Shown: positions 1 through 5,418, counted from the first letter of the stretch. The stretch: 8,622 bases of DNA from an uncultured Clostridia bacterium (GCA_945933905.1 CAMEQX010000041.1:1-8622), one strand, 5' to 3'. Translations and numbers: made by a program. Notes: generated by a model not told the origin, from the letters alone.

Positions 1-130
1 CTTTTACACCGATATAAATGGGCAGAGGCGAACGTCCCGCGAACTTGCCCTTCTTGGCGATTGCGAGAATTTTCTCTTTATCAAACTGATATTCGCTCAT
101 CAGCTCTTTGTAAAAATCGCGCTTGTTCAC
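1..130 (-). CDS. N-terminus of a probable anti-sigma factor (partial)
   Basis: This gene reads off the left edge of the window; only 43 codons are visible. The start is GTG at 130, chosen because AAAGGAGG (complement of 139-146) lies 8 bases upstream. The visible peptide is strongly charged: it begins MNKRDFYKELMSEY, continues with a K/E-rich stretch and ends in SPLPIYIGVK. It lies 78 bases downstream of an ECF sigma gene on the same strand with no terminator between, so it is probably cotranscribed. ECF sigma genes are commonly followed by their anti-sigma factor, typically a short cytoplasmic sigma-binding part and then a membrane helix. The visible part contains no membrane segment yet, and no zinc-binding H-x3-C-x2-C motif. 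The anti-sigma assignment rests mainly on position. Confidence 0.6.
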   Translation of the reverse strand, partial: MNKRDFYKELMSEYQFDKEKILAIAKKGKFAGRSPLPIYIGVK

Positions 131-208
131 AAAAACGTCCTCCTTTCCCGTAAATTTTGCTAAAATAGCATTTTCGGCGAATTGCACAAAATCCACCGCG
201 AATTTTCG

Positions 209-775
209 TCAAATCTCAAACCTTTTCTTCTGTCGCTCAATCGTGCGGTAGAGCTTGTTTTTGACGGTCGAGAGGTTCAGCCCGAGCCGCTTCGCCACCT
301 CGTCCAGCTTCATATCACACACAAAATGCAGATAGAAAATCTGCCCCGTGGTCTCGTCATTTTTGATGATATCCTCGAAAATCTGCTTTGCGAGGATTTT
401 GTTGGTCATAATATCCTCGAGCAGCGGCTCATCGCGCGACAGCTCTGCGTCAAGCGCCGCCGACTCCTCCTCGGAGAAATCCGACATATTTTTCACCTTT
501 TCGCGCCGCTTTATGAAGCCCGACAAAAAGGTTCGGCACTCAAACTTCGCGATATTTATAAGGAACGCCTCCGCCGACTCGATATCGTCGAAGCCCTTAT
601 CGCAAATCCGCTTGTAGAACCGAGTATAGACGTTCTGAATGATATCCTCCGCGTCCTGAAAACGCGACGCGTGGCTCGCGACGTATCTTGAAACGGCGCT
701 GAACGTCTGCTCGTAAGCGTTATTAAAATACAAATCAGTCTCGGGACTGCCCAACGACGTTTCACCTCGTTTCAC
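209..775 (-). CDS. ECF-type RNA polymerase sigma factor
   Basis: The 188-residue protein has the two-domain layout of group IV (ECF) sigma factors, which redirect RNA polymerase to a small stress or envelope regulon. The sigma-2 part spans about residues 18-90, including DAEDIIQNVYTRFYKRI at 41-57, the helix that contacts core polymerase and the -10 element. An acidic, serine-rich linker follows at about 95-120. Sigma-4 spans about 125-182, with the helix-turn-helix KLDEVAKRLGLNLSTVKNKL that reads the -35 element. No sigma-1.1 or sigma-3 is present, as expected. The start is uncertain. GTG at 775 gives the full length but has poor Shine-Dalgarno spacing, whereas TTG at 754 (residue 8) has GAGGTG 8 bases upstream. 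The target regulon and inducing signal cannot be read from the sequence. Confidence 0.92.
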   Translation of the reverse strand: MKRGETSLGSPETDLYFNNAYEQTFSAVSRYVASHASRFQDAEDIIQNVYTRFYKRICDKGFDDIESAEAFLINIAKFECRTFLSGFIKRREKVKNMSDFSEEESAALDAELSRDEPLLEDIMTNKILAKQIFEDIIKNDETTGQIFYLHFVCDMKLDEVAKRLGLNLSTVKNKLYRTIERQKKRFEI

Positions 776-795
776 ATCCCCGCCTCATAACCGTA

Positions 796-822
796 GTCAC
801 GAAAAACATACAAAAAGTTTCA
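796..822 (-). promoter_or_regulatory. Candidate ECF-sigma (autoregulatory) promoter
   Basis: Read on the minus strand, TGAAAC (complement of 817-822) is followed after 15 bases by CGTGAC (complement of 796-801). This resembles the TGAAAC / CGT core of Bacillus SigW-type ECF promoters, although the spacer is about one base shorter than usual. Transcription would start near 787, just ahead of the sigma gene. Autoregulation is common for ECF factors, but the match is short and could be chance. Confidence 0.4.
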
Positions 823-890
823 ATTTTTTTCGCAATAATTTGTAACGGCGGGAGAAAAATAACACAAAATGTTGATACATATATAAAGAT

Positions 891-919
891 ATTATACCAC
901 AAAACTCATATTTTGTCAA
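891..919 (-). promoter_or_regulatory. Housekeeping promoter of the sigma factor gene
   Basis: On the minus strand there is a perfect -35 TTGACA (complement of 914-919), a 17-base spacer and a perfect -10 TATAAT (complement of 891-896). A TGG triplet just before the -10 makes it an extended -10 promoter. The predicted start is near 884, giving a leader of about 110 bases before the sigma gene. It faces away from the phosphatase promoter at 964-992. Confidence 0.85.
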
Positions 920-934
920 ATGCAGAACGTCAAT

Positions 935-973
935 TTTCGCGAAATTTTCAGACGGAATTCCGCTTGACAAGCG
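935..973. repeat. Cluster of three short palindromes between divergent promoters
   Basis: Three perfect palindromes lie close together: TTTCGCGAAA (935-944), CGGAATTCCG (953-962) and CGCTTGACAAGCG (961-973, a 6-1-6 inverted repeat). The last one contains the -35 hexamer of the phosphatase promoter. The first is centred almost exactly midway between the two divergent -35 boxes. They may be operators for a dimeric regulator, but no known motif is recognised. Confidence 0.4.
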
Positions 974-992
974 TTGGGGAATGTGGTAAAAT
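964..992 (+). promoter_or_regulatory. Housekeeping promoter of the HAD phosphatase gene
   Basis: The -35 TTGACA (964-969) and -10 TAAAAT (987-992) are separated by 17 bases, with an extended -10 TGG (984-986). The predicted start is near 999, about 52 bases before the ATG at 1051. Its position argues against any coding start upstream of about 1000. Confidence 0.85.
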
Positions 993-1050
993 TAGAACAA
1001 ACGCTGATTTTGATGAACAAAATTTGTGCAATTTCACGAAAGGATTACAA

Positions 1051-1689
1051 ATGAAAAAAGCGATAATTTTTGACCTTGACGGCACGCTTTGGGACTCCTC
1101 GCAGCCTGTCACGGACTCTTGGAACGAAATCCTCAAAAAGTATCCCGAGGCGCACCAAATCACGCTTGGCGATATGCACGGGTTTATGGGAAGGCAGCTT
1201 GACGAAATCGCGCGAATGATTATGCTGGATTTGCCCGATAACCGCAGAATTGCGATAATGAACGAGTGTATGGACTTTGAGCTGGCGTATCTCAAGGAGC
1301 ACGGCGGCGCGGCGCTTTACCCAAAGGTTCGCGAGACGCTGGAAATTCTTGGGGAAGCGTACTCGCTGATGATTGTGAGCAACTGTCAGGACGGCTACAT
1401 TCAGACTTTTTTCGAGTTTTCGGGGCTCGGGGAGCTGTTTTGCGATTTCGAGAGCGCGGGCGCAACGGGGCTGTCAAAAGGCGAGAACAACAGGCTTGTC
1501 ATCTCGCGAAACGGCGTTGACAAGGCGGTTTACGTCGGCGACACGCAGGGCGACCTCAATTCCGCGGATTTCGCGGTGATTCCGTTCGTTCACGCGGCTT
1601 ACGGCTTCGGAAAAACCGACAGGCTCACCGCGCGTGCAAATTCTTTCGAGGAAATTCCAAATATTGTAAAAGAAATCTTCGGCGAATAA
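1051..1689 (+). CDS. HAD-superfamily hydrolase, phosphoglycolate-phosphatase-like
   Basis: This 212-residue cytoplasmic hydrolase probably removes phosphate from a small phosphorylated metabolite through an aspartyl-phosphate intermediate. All four HAD motifs are visible. Motif I is FDLDGT, with nucleophile D8 and acid/base D10. Motif II is IVSN, with S110. Motif III is K143 in GLSKGE. Motif IV is GDTQGDLNSA, with D164 and D168 as Mg2+ ligands. An alpha-helical cap fits about residues 15-88. The reading frame stays open upstream to 913, but the ATG at 1051 is preferred: AAAGGA lies 7 bases upstream, the FDLDGT motif sits at the normal distance from it, and the promoter at 964-992 lies inside the longer frame. 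The phosphatase class is secure; the substrate (phosphoglycolate, a sugar phosphate or other) is not. Confidence 0.9.
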   Translation: MKKAIIFDLDGTLWDSSQPVTDSWNEILKKYPEAHQITLGDMHGFMGRQLDEIARMIMLDLPDNRRIAIMNECMDFELAYLKEHGGAALYPKVRETLEILGEAYSLMIVSNCQDGYIQTFFEFSGLGELFCDFESAGATGLSKGENNRLVISRNGVDKAVYVGDTQGDLNSADFAVIPFVHAAYGFGKTDRLTARANSFEEIPNIVKEIFGE

Positions 1690-1708
1690 AATATTTTTTC
1701 GCTTTTTT
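1682..1708 (+). terminator. Weak intrinsic terminator of the HAD gene
   Basis: GCGAA (1682-1686) pairs with TTCGC (1698-1702). Three further A-T pairs lie inside, after a one-base bulge, and T6 (1703-1708) follows. The hairpin overlaps the stop codon. It is AU-rich and therefore weak, but it is the only terminator-like structure before the tRNA promoter. Confidence 0.45.
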
Positions 1709-1739
1709 GCGGCAAAATCTTGCTCAAGCGTTTATTCAA

Positions 1740-1800
1740 GCGGGTTTGCGGAATTTAAATTTTTTTGAGAATTTTTTGAAAAAACGCTTGACAAACCCGC
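1740..1800. repeat. 9-bp inverted repeat upstream of and overlapping the tRNA promoter
   Basis: GCGGGTTTG (1740-1748) and CAAACCCGC (1792-1800) are perfect inverse copies, 43 bases apart. The right arm covers the end of the -35 box and part of the spacer of the tRNA promoter. TCAAGCG also occurs at 1724-1730 and 1736-1742, with its inverse CGCTTGA at 1785-1791. The function is unknown. Confidence 0.4.
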
Positions 1801-1816
1801 AAAAGTATGATATAAT
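1788..1816 (+). promoter_or_regulatory. Promoter of the tRNA-Leu gene
   Basis: A perfect -35 TTGACA (1788-1793), a 17-base spacer and a perfect -10 TATAAT (1811-1816) with extended TGA (1808-1810) are present. The predicted start is near 1823, about 10 bases before the mature tRNA end. Full-consensus elements fit a highly expressed stable RNA. Confidence 0.9.
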
Positions 1817-1833
1817 ATAACAGTCGTTGAAAT

Positions 1834-1920
1834 GCGAGTGTGCTGGAATAGGCAGACAGGCTAGCTTGAGGTGCTAGTGTTGGAAACGACGTGTGGGTTC
1901 AAGTCCCGTCACTCGCACCA
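1834..1920 (+). tRNA. tRNA-Leu, anticodon GAG
   Basis: This is a complete cloverleaf of the long-variable-arm class. The acceptor stem GCGAGTG (1834-1840) pairs with CACTCGC (1910-1916). The D stem CTG pairs with CAG (1843-1845/1857-1859) and its loop holds the conserved GG. The anticodon stem CTAGC/GCTAG (1861-1865/1873-1877) carries loop TTGAGGT, giving anticodon GAG at 1868-1870, which reads CUC and CUU leucine codons. The variable arm (1878-1892) is a hairpin, as required for leucine tRNAs. The T loop TTCAAGT (1898-1904) sits on a 5-bp stem with two G-U pairs. The discriminator base is A1917 and the CCA end (1918-1920) is encoded. It is a single-gene unit with its own promoter and terminator. 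Confidence 0.97.
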
Positions 1921-1925
1921 GCATA

Positions 1926-1961
1926 CCGCTGGACCCTTACAAAAAGGGTTCAGCGGTTTTT
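1926..1961 (+). terminator. Intrinsic terminator of the tRNA-Leu unit
   Basis: A 13-bp hairpin with one G-U pair, CCGCTGGACCCTT (1926-1938) against AAGGGTTCAGCGG (1944-1956), has a 5-base loop and is followed at once by T5 (1957-1961). It is strong and starts 6 bases after the CCA end. Confidence 0.93.
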
Positions 1962-2147
1962 GCTTTTCACTCGGCAACGAGAAGTCTTTTCGTCCGAGTT
2001 TCTTCTTATGGCGATTTTTGTTCCCAACCGAATTTGGTTTACAAGTTTGAGCGAGGGAATATTTTTTTACCGCAGCAGCTAACGTTCGTTATCAAAAGCA
2101 ACTTATCGCCGCATCGTGCAACTTGTTGGTTTTTAGCAAAAACAGCG
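1962..2147. other. Non-coding spacer with a bulged hairpin
   Basis: No gene is supported here: the open frames lack ribosome binding sites and begin inside the tRNA. One hairpin is visible, ACTCGG (1969-1974) plus ACGA (1977-1980) against TCGT plus CCGAGT (1990-1999), with a 2-base bulge. It is followed by TTCTTCTT rather than a clean T run, so it may be a weak second terminator or a decayed remnant. The rest is AT-rich and leads into the LytTR promoter; candidate operator repeats are listed separately. Confidence 0.5.
2081..2124. promoter_or_regulatory. Candidate LytTR-type operator repeats
   Basis: GCAACTT occurs twice at a 20-base period (2098-2104 and 2118-2124), about two helical turns. 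Read on the other strand these are AAGTTGC, close to the GTT-centred half-sites of LytTR regulators, which normally occur as 9-bp direct repeats about 21 bases apart. AACGTTCGT (2081-2089) also fits the general LytTR half-site pattern. The cluster lies 24-67 bases upstream of the -35 box, where an activator could act. Autoregulation is an inference. Confidence 0.4.
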
Positions 2148-2175
2148 TTGACAGCGCAGAAAAATCTGCTATAAT
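2148..2175 (+). promoter_or_regulatory. Promoter of the LytTR operon
   Basis: A perfect -35 TTGACA (2148-2153), a 16-base spacer and a perfect -10 TATAAT (2170-2175) with extended TGC (2167-2169) are present. The predicted start is near 2182, giving a leader of about 19 bases that contains GGGAGG (2191-2196). Confidence 0.88.
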
Positions 2176-2200
2176 AAAATAAGTAATACAGGGAGGCTCT

Positions 2201-2650
2201 ATGAAACTCATCGAACGCACAACCGATTGCCCCGAGAACGACAAGGTTATTCTCGAGTATTTCGAGTTTACTCAGGAGTTTGCGGACATCAAGAATTACA
2301 TCCTTGACAATCAGCAGCTTTTTGCGGTCTATGACAAGGAGAAAAATCTCGTCAAGCTGAAAATTAAGGGCGTGCTGTATTTCGAGGCGGTCGGAGAGCT
2401 TGTTTTCGCTTACACCGAAAGCGGCGTTTTCGAGGTGAAAATGCGGCTTTATCAGGTCGAGGACGCGCTTGAGTCACATCAAATTCTCCGTGCGTCAAAG
2501 TCCTTCCTTATCAACCTTTACCGTATTTCTGCGGTTACTCCTGCGCTCAACGGCAGACTTATCGCGACAATGGATAACGGCGAAAAGGTTATGATTTCGC
2601 GGCAATACGCGAAAATTATCACTGAACGCTTTATGAAAGGGCTTGTATGA
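2201..2650 (+). CDS. LytTR-family DNA-binding transcriptional regulator
   Basis: This 149-residue protein consists of an N-terminal part of about 50 residues without a recognised domain and a C-terminal LytTR DNA-binding domain (about 52-147). Visible LytTR hallmarks are the segment ILRASKSFLINLYRI (95-109), corresponding to the family pattern of an Arg/His-rich turn before a Ser-Phe-(L/V)-(I/V)-N strand, and NGEKVMISRQYA (126-137) near the end. There is no response-regulator receiver domain and no phospho-acceptor Asp region. It is therefore a stand-alone LytTR protein rather than an AgrA/LytR-type two-component regulator. GGGAGG lies 4 bases before the ATG. Its last bases overlap the next gene by ATGA, so the two are probably translationally coupled. 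Stand-alone LytTR regulators paired with a membrane protein are known as LytTR regulatory systems, such as HdrRM and BrsRM of Streptococcus mutans, where the membrane protein restrains the regulator. That this pair works the same way is an inference. Confidence 0.9.
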   Translation: MKLIERTTDCPENDKVILEYFEFTQEFADIKNYILDNQQLFAVYDKEKNLVKLKIKGVLYFEAVGELVFAYTESGVFEVKMRLYQVEDALESHQILRASKSFLINLYRISAVTPALNGRLIATMDNGEKVMISRQYAKIITERFMKGLV

Positions 2651-3093
2651 AAGAAACGCACAAAAATCACACCGAGCTTATGCGCTCGATTGCCTTTAAT
2701 TTTTTGACCATCATCGCGGAAACCACGCTTTCTGTCGCTGTTATCGGCGCGATTTTCGCGGGAGATGAAAAAATCACCTATCACTATTTCTTCCTTCCGA
2801 TTGTTTTGAGCGTCGCTTATATGCTCCCGTGTCTGCCGATTTATCTCAAGGAAAATATGTCCGTGAAACAGGTGATTTTTCAGCGGATTTTGGAGCTTAT
2901 CATCATCGAAGCGGGAACGCTTTTCGTCTCTCACCTTCTTATCGGTGAAAAGCTTGGGATTGTCGGGTATATCGTCGTGGGAGCGTCCGTGCTGATTTTT
3001 GACATTTTATCTTACATCACTCAGTACATCTACGAAAAAAGCAAGGCTGAAAAAATCAACAAAATTATATCAAATATGAGAGGAAAACGGTAA
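2647..3093 (+). CDS. DUF3021-type membrane protein partnered with LytTR
   Basis: This is a 148-residue integral membrane protein with four predicted helices at about 14-38, 46-67, 77-99 and 103-128, and a positively charged C-terminal tail (EKSKAEKINKI...RGKR) that should be cytoplasmic. Size, four-helix layout and position directly behind a LytTR gene match DUF3021 proteins, which recur in this arrangement in Firmicutes. The start overlaps the LytTR stop (ATGA at 2647-2650), which ensures coupled synthesis. The likely role is to bind or sequester the LytTR regulator at the membrane or relay a membrane signal to it. No catalytic residues are apparent. The family assignment is by recognition and context, not a search. 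Confidence 0.82.
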   Translation: MKETHKNHTELMRSIAFNFLTIIAETTLSVAVIGAIFAGDEKITYHYFFLPIVLSVAYMLPCLPIYLKENMSVKQVIFQRILELIIIEAGTLFVSHLLIGEKLGIVGYIVVGASVLIFDILSYITQYIYEKSKAEKINKIISNMRGKR

Positions 3094-3094
3094 A

Positions 3095-3436
3095 TTGGCT
3101 ACAAGCAAGGAATTTCTGAATTTCATTCTCGAACAGCTCTCGGGGCTGGACGAAATAACCCACCGAATGATGATGGGAGAGTACATTATTTATTATAAGG
3201 GCAAAATCGCCGCGGAAATCTGCGACAACAGGTTTCTCGTAAAGCCGGTTGACGCGGCGGCAAAATATATCCCGAACGCTGTCTATGAGCCGCCTTATGA
3301 GAGCGCAAAGCCGATGATTTTGGTGGAAAATCTCGATGACCGCGATTACCTCACGGGACTTTTCGAGGCGATTTACCCCGAGCTTCCCGAGCCGAAACCC
3401 AAAAAGAAAAAAGTCAAAAAGGAGGATACAAAATGA
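3095..3436 (+). CDS. TfoX/Sxy N-terminal domain protein
   Basis: This 113-residue protein consists almost entirely of a TfoX N-terminal-like domain (about 5-95). The typical opening is visible as EFLNFILEQLSGLDEITHRMMMGEYIIYYKGK, in which a helix leads into the R-M-x-G-x-Y segment and a strand pair, followed by ICDNRFLVKPVD. The last 17 residues are a Pro/Lys-rich tail. It lacks the C-terminal domain of the Sxy/TfoX competence activators. The start is TTG at 3095, one base after the preceding stop, with AGAGGA (3079-3084) about 10 bases upstream. The end overlaps the next gene by ATGA. The family is named for the Gammaproteobacterial competence regulator, but single-domain versions in Firmicutes have no established role. 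Its place behind a LytTR pair suggests cotranscription, not a proven shared function. Confidence 0.82.
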   Translation: MATSKEFLNFILEQLSGLDEITHRMMMGEYIIYYKGKIAAEICDNRFLVKPVDAAAKYIPNAVYEPPYESAKPMILVENLDDRDYLTGLFEAIYPELPEPKPKKKKVKKEDTK

Positions 3437-3765
3437 AGGAGCTTATTGCTTACTGCGGGCTTGACTGCGAGAAATGCGACGCGAGAATTGCCACGCTGAA
3501 TGACGACAACGCGCTTCGTGAGAAAACCGCGGCGCTCTGGACGGAGATGAACGGCGTTGAAATCACCCCGCAGATGATAAACTGCAACGGCTGCCGGACA
3601 GACGGCGCGAAAACGCCCTACTGCAAGGATATGTGCCCGATTAGAAAGTGCGCCGAGGGCAAGGGCTTTGAAACCTGCGGCGACTGCCCCGAGCTGAAAA
3701 GCTGCTCGGTTGTGGGAATGATTACGTCGAATAATGCCGAGGCGCTTGCAAATCTCACGAAATAA
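3433..3765 (+). CDS. Cysteine-rich DUF3795 protein
   Basis: This 110-residue soluble protein has 11 cysteines, at 8, 12, 15, 51, 54, 64, 68, 73, 82, 85 and 91. The opening YCGLDCEKCDA and the later CNGCR, CKDMCPIRKC and CGDCPELKSC clusters are typical of DUF3795. These spacings suggest binding of zinc or an iron-sulfur cluster, but which metal is unknown. The ATG overlaps the upstream stop codon (ATGA), and AAAAAGGAGG (within 3416-3425) provides a strong ribosome binding site 7 bases before it. It is the last gene of the four-gene operon. No clear T-tailed terminator follows, only the AT-rich palindrome at 3789-3806. Confidence 0.82.
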   Translation: MKELIAYCGLDCEKCDARIATLNDDNALREKTAALWTEMNGVEITPQMINCNGCRTDGAKTPYCKDMCPIRKCAEGKGFETCGDCPELKSCSVVGMITSNNAEALANLTK

Positions 3766-3788
3766 TCCACTCTTTATGAAATCTAAAC

Positions 3789-3806
3789 ATATTTATCGAT
3801 AAATAT
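3789..3806. promoter_or_regulatory. 18-bp perfect palindrome, candidate operator
   Basis: ATATTTATCGATAAATAT is fully self-complementary. Its centre lies about 58 bases upstream of the predicted start of the chemoreceptor gene, a typical position for an activator or upstream operator. It lacks the T run of a terminator. The right half contains CGATAA, part of the sigma-28 -10 element, but the upstream TGAA 14 bases before it is only a partial -35 match. Confidence 0.5.
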
Positions 3807-3820
3807 TGTCAAAAATAATC

Positions 3821-3849
3821 TTGAAATACTATCACATTTATAGCATAAT
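3821..3849 (+). promoter_or_regulatory. Promoter of the chemoreceptor gene
   Basis: The -35 TTGAAA (3821-3826) and -10 CATAAT (3844-3849) each match five of six consensus bases and are separated by 17 bases. The predicted start near 3856 gives a leader of about 34 bases that holds AAAGGGAG (3877-3884). It is weaker than the other promoters in the window and lacks the extended -10 TG, which would fit a regulated gene. Confidence 0.65.
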
Positions 3850-3889
3850 AAAGAAAAGCAAACGGTAGTTTTTATGAAAGGGAGCAAAA

Positions 3890-5380
3890 ATGGAACTTCT
3901 CAAACAAAACGAAATCCAGGCAAACAGGGTTGCGGCTAACGTTATGAGAGTAACGGCGATTGTGTTCACGGTTGTGTACATACTCGATTTAGTGGGAATT
4001 TTCACCGTTGAAAAGGTACTTATGACCACCACGTTCATCATCGGCACAATCATTCTCTTCGTCCCGACACTTCTCGTAAACATTCTCAAACTCAACCATC
4101 ACTCGCTGAAATACATAATTGTGCTTTGCGCGGCGCTTTTCGTGACAATGATTGCGGTTACGCTCACGTTCCACGCGGTTGCGTTTTACGTTTTCGCGAT
4201 TGCGATTGCGGCGCTCTATTTCTCGCGAAAGCTCACGGTTTTCGCCGCGATTATCACAATCCTCGGAACCGCCGCAGGTCAGCTTATCGCCTTCTTCGTT
4301 CACACAACAACCGACCACAACCTCACCACGCTTTTCAAAACTGTTGTTTTCGGTATCGCTCCGAGAACGCTTATTCTTGTCGCTCTCACGGCGCTTTTCG
4401 CGATGCTCAGCCGCAGAACCGCTTCTATGGTCGGCAGCCTTATGAGCGCGGAGCAGCAGAATATTATGCGTGAGAAATCGCTTGAGGTGTCGAAAAAGCT
4501 GCTCGAAACGGTAACCGAGCTTGACGGGATTTCCTCCGCGTCCGCCGAGTCAAACCGCAGTATCGCGGACGAGTCCTCGGAGGTTATGCGCGGAAGCGAC
4601 CTCAACTCCACGAAGCTCACCGAGGTTGAAGAAAGTATGCGGTCGATTTCAGCAAACCTGTCGAAGTTGTCCGAGATGAGCGGACAAATCGCCGCGCTTG
4701 CTACCGACAGCGAGAAAATCACCTCGGAAAACGACGCGCTTATCTCAAATGCGTACAGCTCAATGAGCGAGGTCTGCAAGAGCACGGACGAGAGCCGCGA
4801 GATTATCCGCAGCCTTTCCGAGCAGTCAAATCAGATTGTCGGCATCGCGAAGGTTATCACGGATATTTCGCTCCAGACAAATATTCTCGCAATCAACGCG
4901 TCCATCGAGGCTTCGCGCGCGGGTGAACGCGGCAAGGGATTTTCGGTTGTCGCAGGCGAAATCCGCACGCTTTCCGCTAAAACCAAAACAGCCGCCGCAG
5001 AAATCGGCGAAATCATCGCAAGCATCACGGGCGATATCGAAAAAACCGTGGTTTCGATGCAGAAAAACTCCGAGCTCACGCTTGAGAGTATGGACTTTAT
5101 GGAGAAAATCAAGGCTTCCGCGGCGCGCGTGAGCTCGTCGAGCAGCGGAATTTCCTCGCATATCTCCGAGATTAACACGATTATTGGAAACACCGCAGAA
5201 AACGGCGAGAGCGTTTCGGACAATCTCACGGAGGTCAGCGGGACAATCCGCGAAAACTCCGAGGCAATTCACCACGTTGCTGCGGCAATCGAGGAAAACT
5301 CCGCGGGCGTGGAAATGCTCGGCGGAATGGTCAAGGAAATCTCGCAAATGGCAACCGAGCTTGAGTCGCTCACAAAGTAA
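3890..5380 (+). CDS. Methyl-accepting chemotaxis protein with six-helix membrane sensor
   Basis: This 496-residue transmembrane chemoreceptor signals to CheA/CheW. Residues 1-175 form a membrane module of about six helices (near 17-38, 43-66, 75-94, 96-111, 115-137 and 156-174) joined by short loops. The large extracellular ligand domain between two helices of classical receptors is absent, as is an obvious HAMP domain. Residues 185-496 are a long, Ser/Glu-rich helical hairpin, the MCP signalling domain. Its conserved tip is visible at about 320-365: [21 protein letters not shown], then [17 protein letters not shown]. Substitution of Ser for the usual Ala/Gly at several tip positions (NAS, EAS, FSVV) is mild. 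No C-terminal NWETF-like CheR tether is present. AAAGGGAG lies 5 bases before the ATG, and the gene is monocistronic between its own promoter and terminator. The ligand is unknown; an intramembrane or energy-state signal is a guess from the absence of an outside domain. Confidence 0.93.
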   Translation: MELLKQNEIQANRVAANVMRVTAIVFTVVYILDLVGIFTVEKVLMTTTFIIGTIILFVPTLLVNILKLNHHSLKYIIVLCAALFVTMIAVTLTFHAVAFYVFAIAIAALYFSRKLTVFAAIITILGTAAGQLIAFFVHTTTDHNLTTLFKTVVFGIAPRTLILVALTALFAMLSRRTASMVGSLMSAEQQNIMREKSLEVSKKLLETVTELDGISSASAESNRSIADESSEVMRGSDLNSTKLTEVEESMRSISANLSKLSEMSGQIAALATDSEKITSENDALISNAYSSMSEVCKSTDESREIIRSLSEQSNQIVGIAKVITDISLQTNILAINASIEASRAGERGKGFSVVAGEIRTLSAKTKTAAAEIGEIIASITGDIEKTVVSMQKNSELTLESMDFMEKIKASAARVSSSSSGISSHISEINTIIGNTAENGESVSDNLTEVSGTIRENSEAIHHVAAAIEENSAGVEMLGGMVKEISQMATELESLTK

Positions 5381-5385
5381 AATAC

Positions 5386-5418
5386 AAAAATCAGCTCTCA
5401 GCGGGGCTGATTTTTTTT
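5386..5418 (+). terminator. Intrinsic terminator after the chemoreceptor gene
   Basis: AAAAATCAGC with the following TCT (5386-5398) pairs with GGGGCTGAT and the following T's (5403-5415). The loop is CAGC, there are some G-U pairs at the top of the stem, and T8 runs from 5411 to 5418. It is strong, lies 6 bases after the stop codon and separates the chemoreceptor from the fru operon. Confidence 0.92.

Noticed and set aside
158..170. Small hairpin TGCTA-AAA-TAGCA between the sigma and probable anti-sigma genes
   Set aside because: It has only 5 base pairs, flanking bases do not pair and no T tail follows on the minus strand, so it is not a terminator and could easily occur by chance.
182..691. 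169-codon open frame on the plus strand opposite the sigma factor
   Set aside because: It is antisense to a clear ECF sigma gene, its peptide resembles no family I know, and it has no ribosome binding site; codon bias of the true gene explains the open frame.
913..1050. In-frame upstream extension of the HAD hydrolase gene
   Set aside because: The extension contains the predicted promoter (964-992), has no ribosome binding site and places about 46 extra residues before the FDLDGT motif, which normally sits near the N-terminus.
1891..2174. Two overlapping open frames that begin inside the tRNA and run into the spacer
   Set aside because: They start within the T arm of the tRNA-Leu, run through its terminator and lack ribosome binding sites; peptides of this kind are a well-known artefact of reading through tRNA genes.
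3776..3802. Sigma-28 (flagellar) promoter for the chemoreceptor
   Set aside because: TGAA-N14-ATCGATAA matches only partly (consensus TAAA and GCCGATAA), and the CGATAA part is explained by the 18-bp palindrome; the housekeeping promoter at 3821-3849 is the better candidate.
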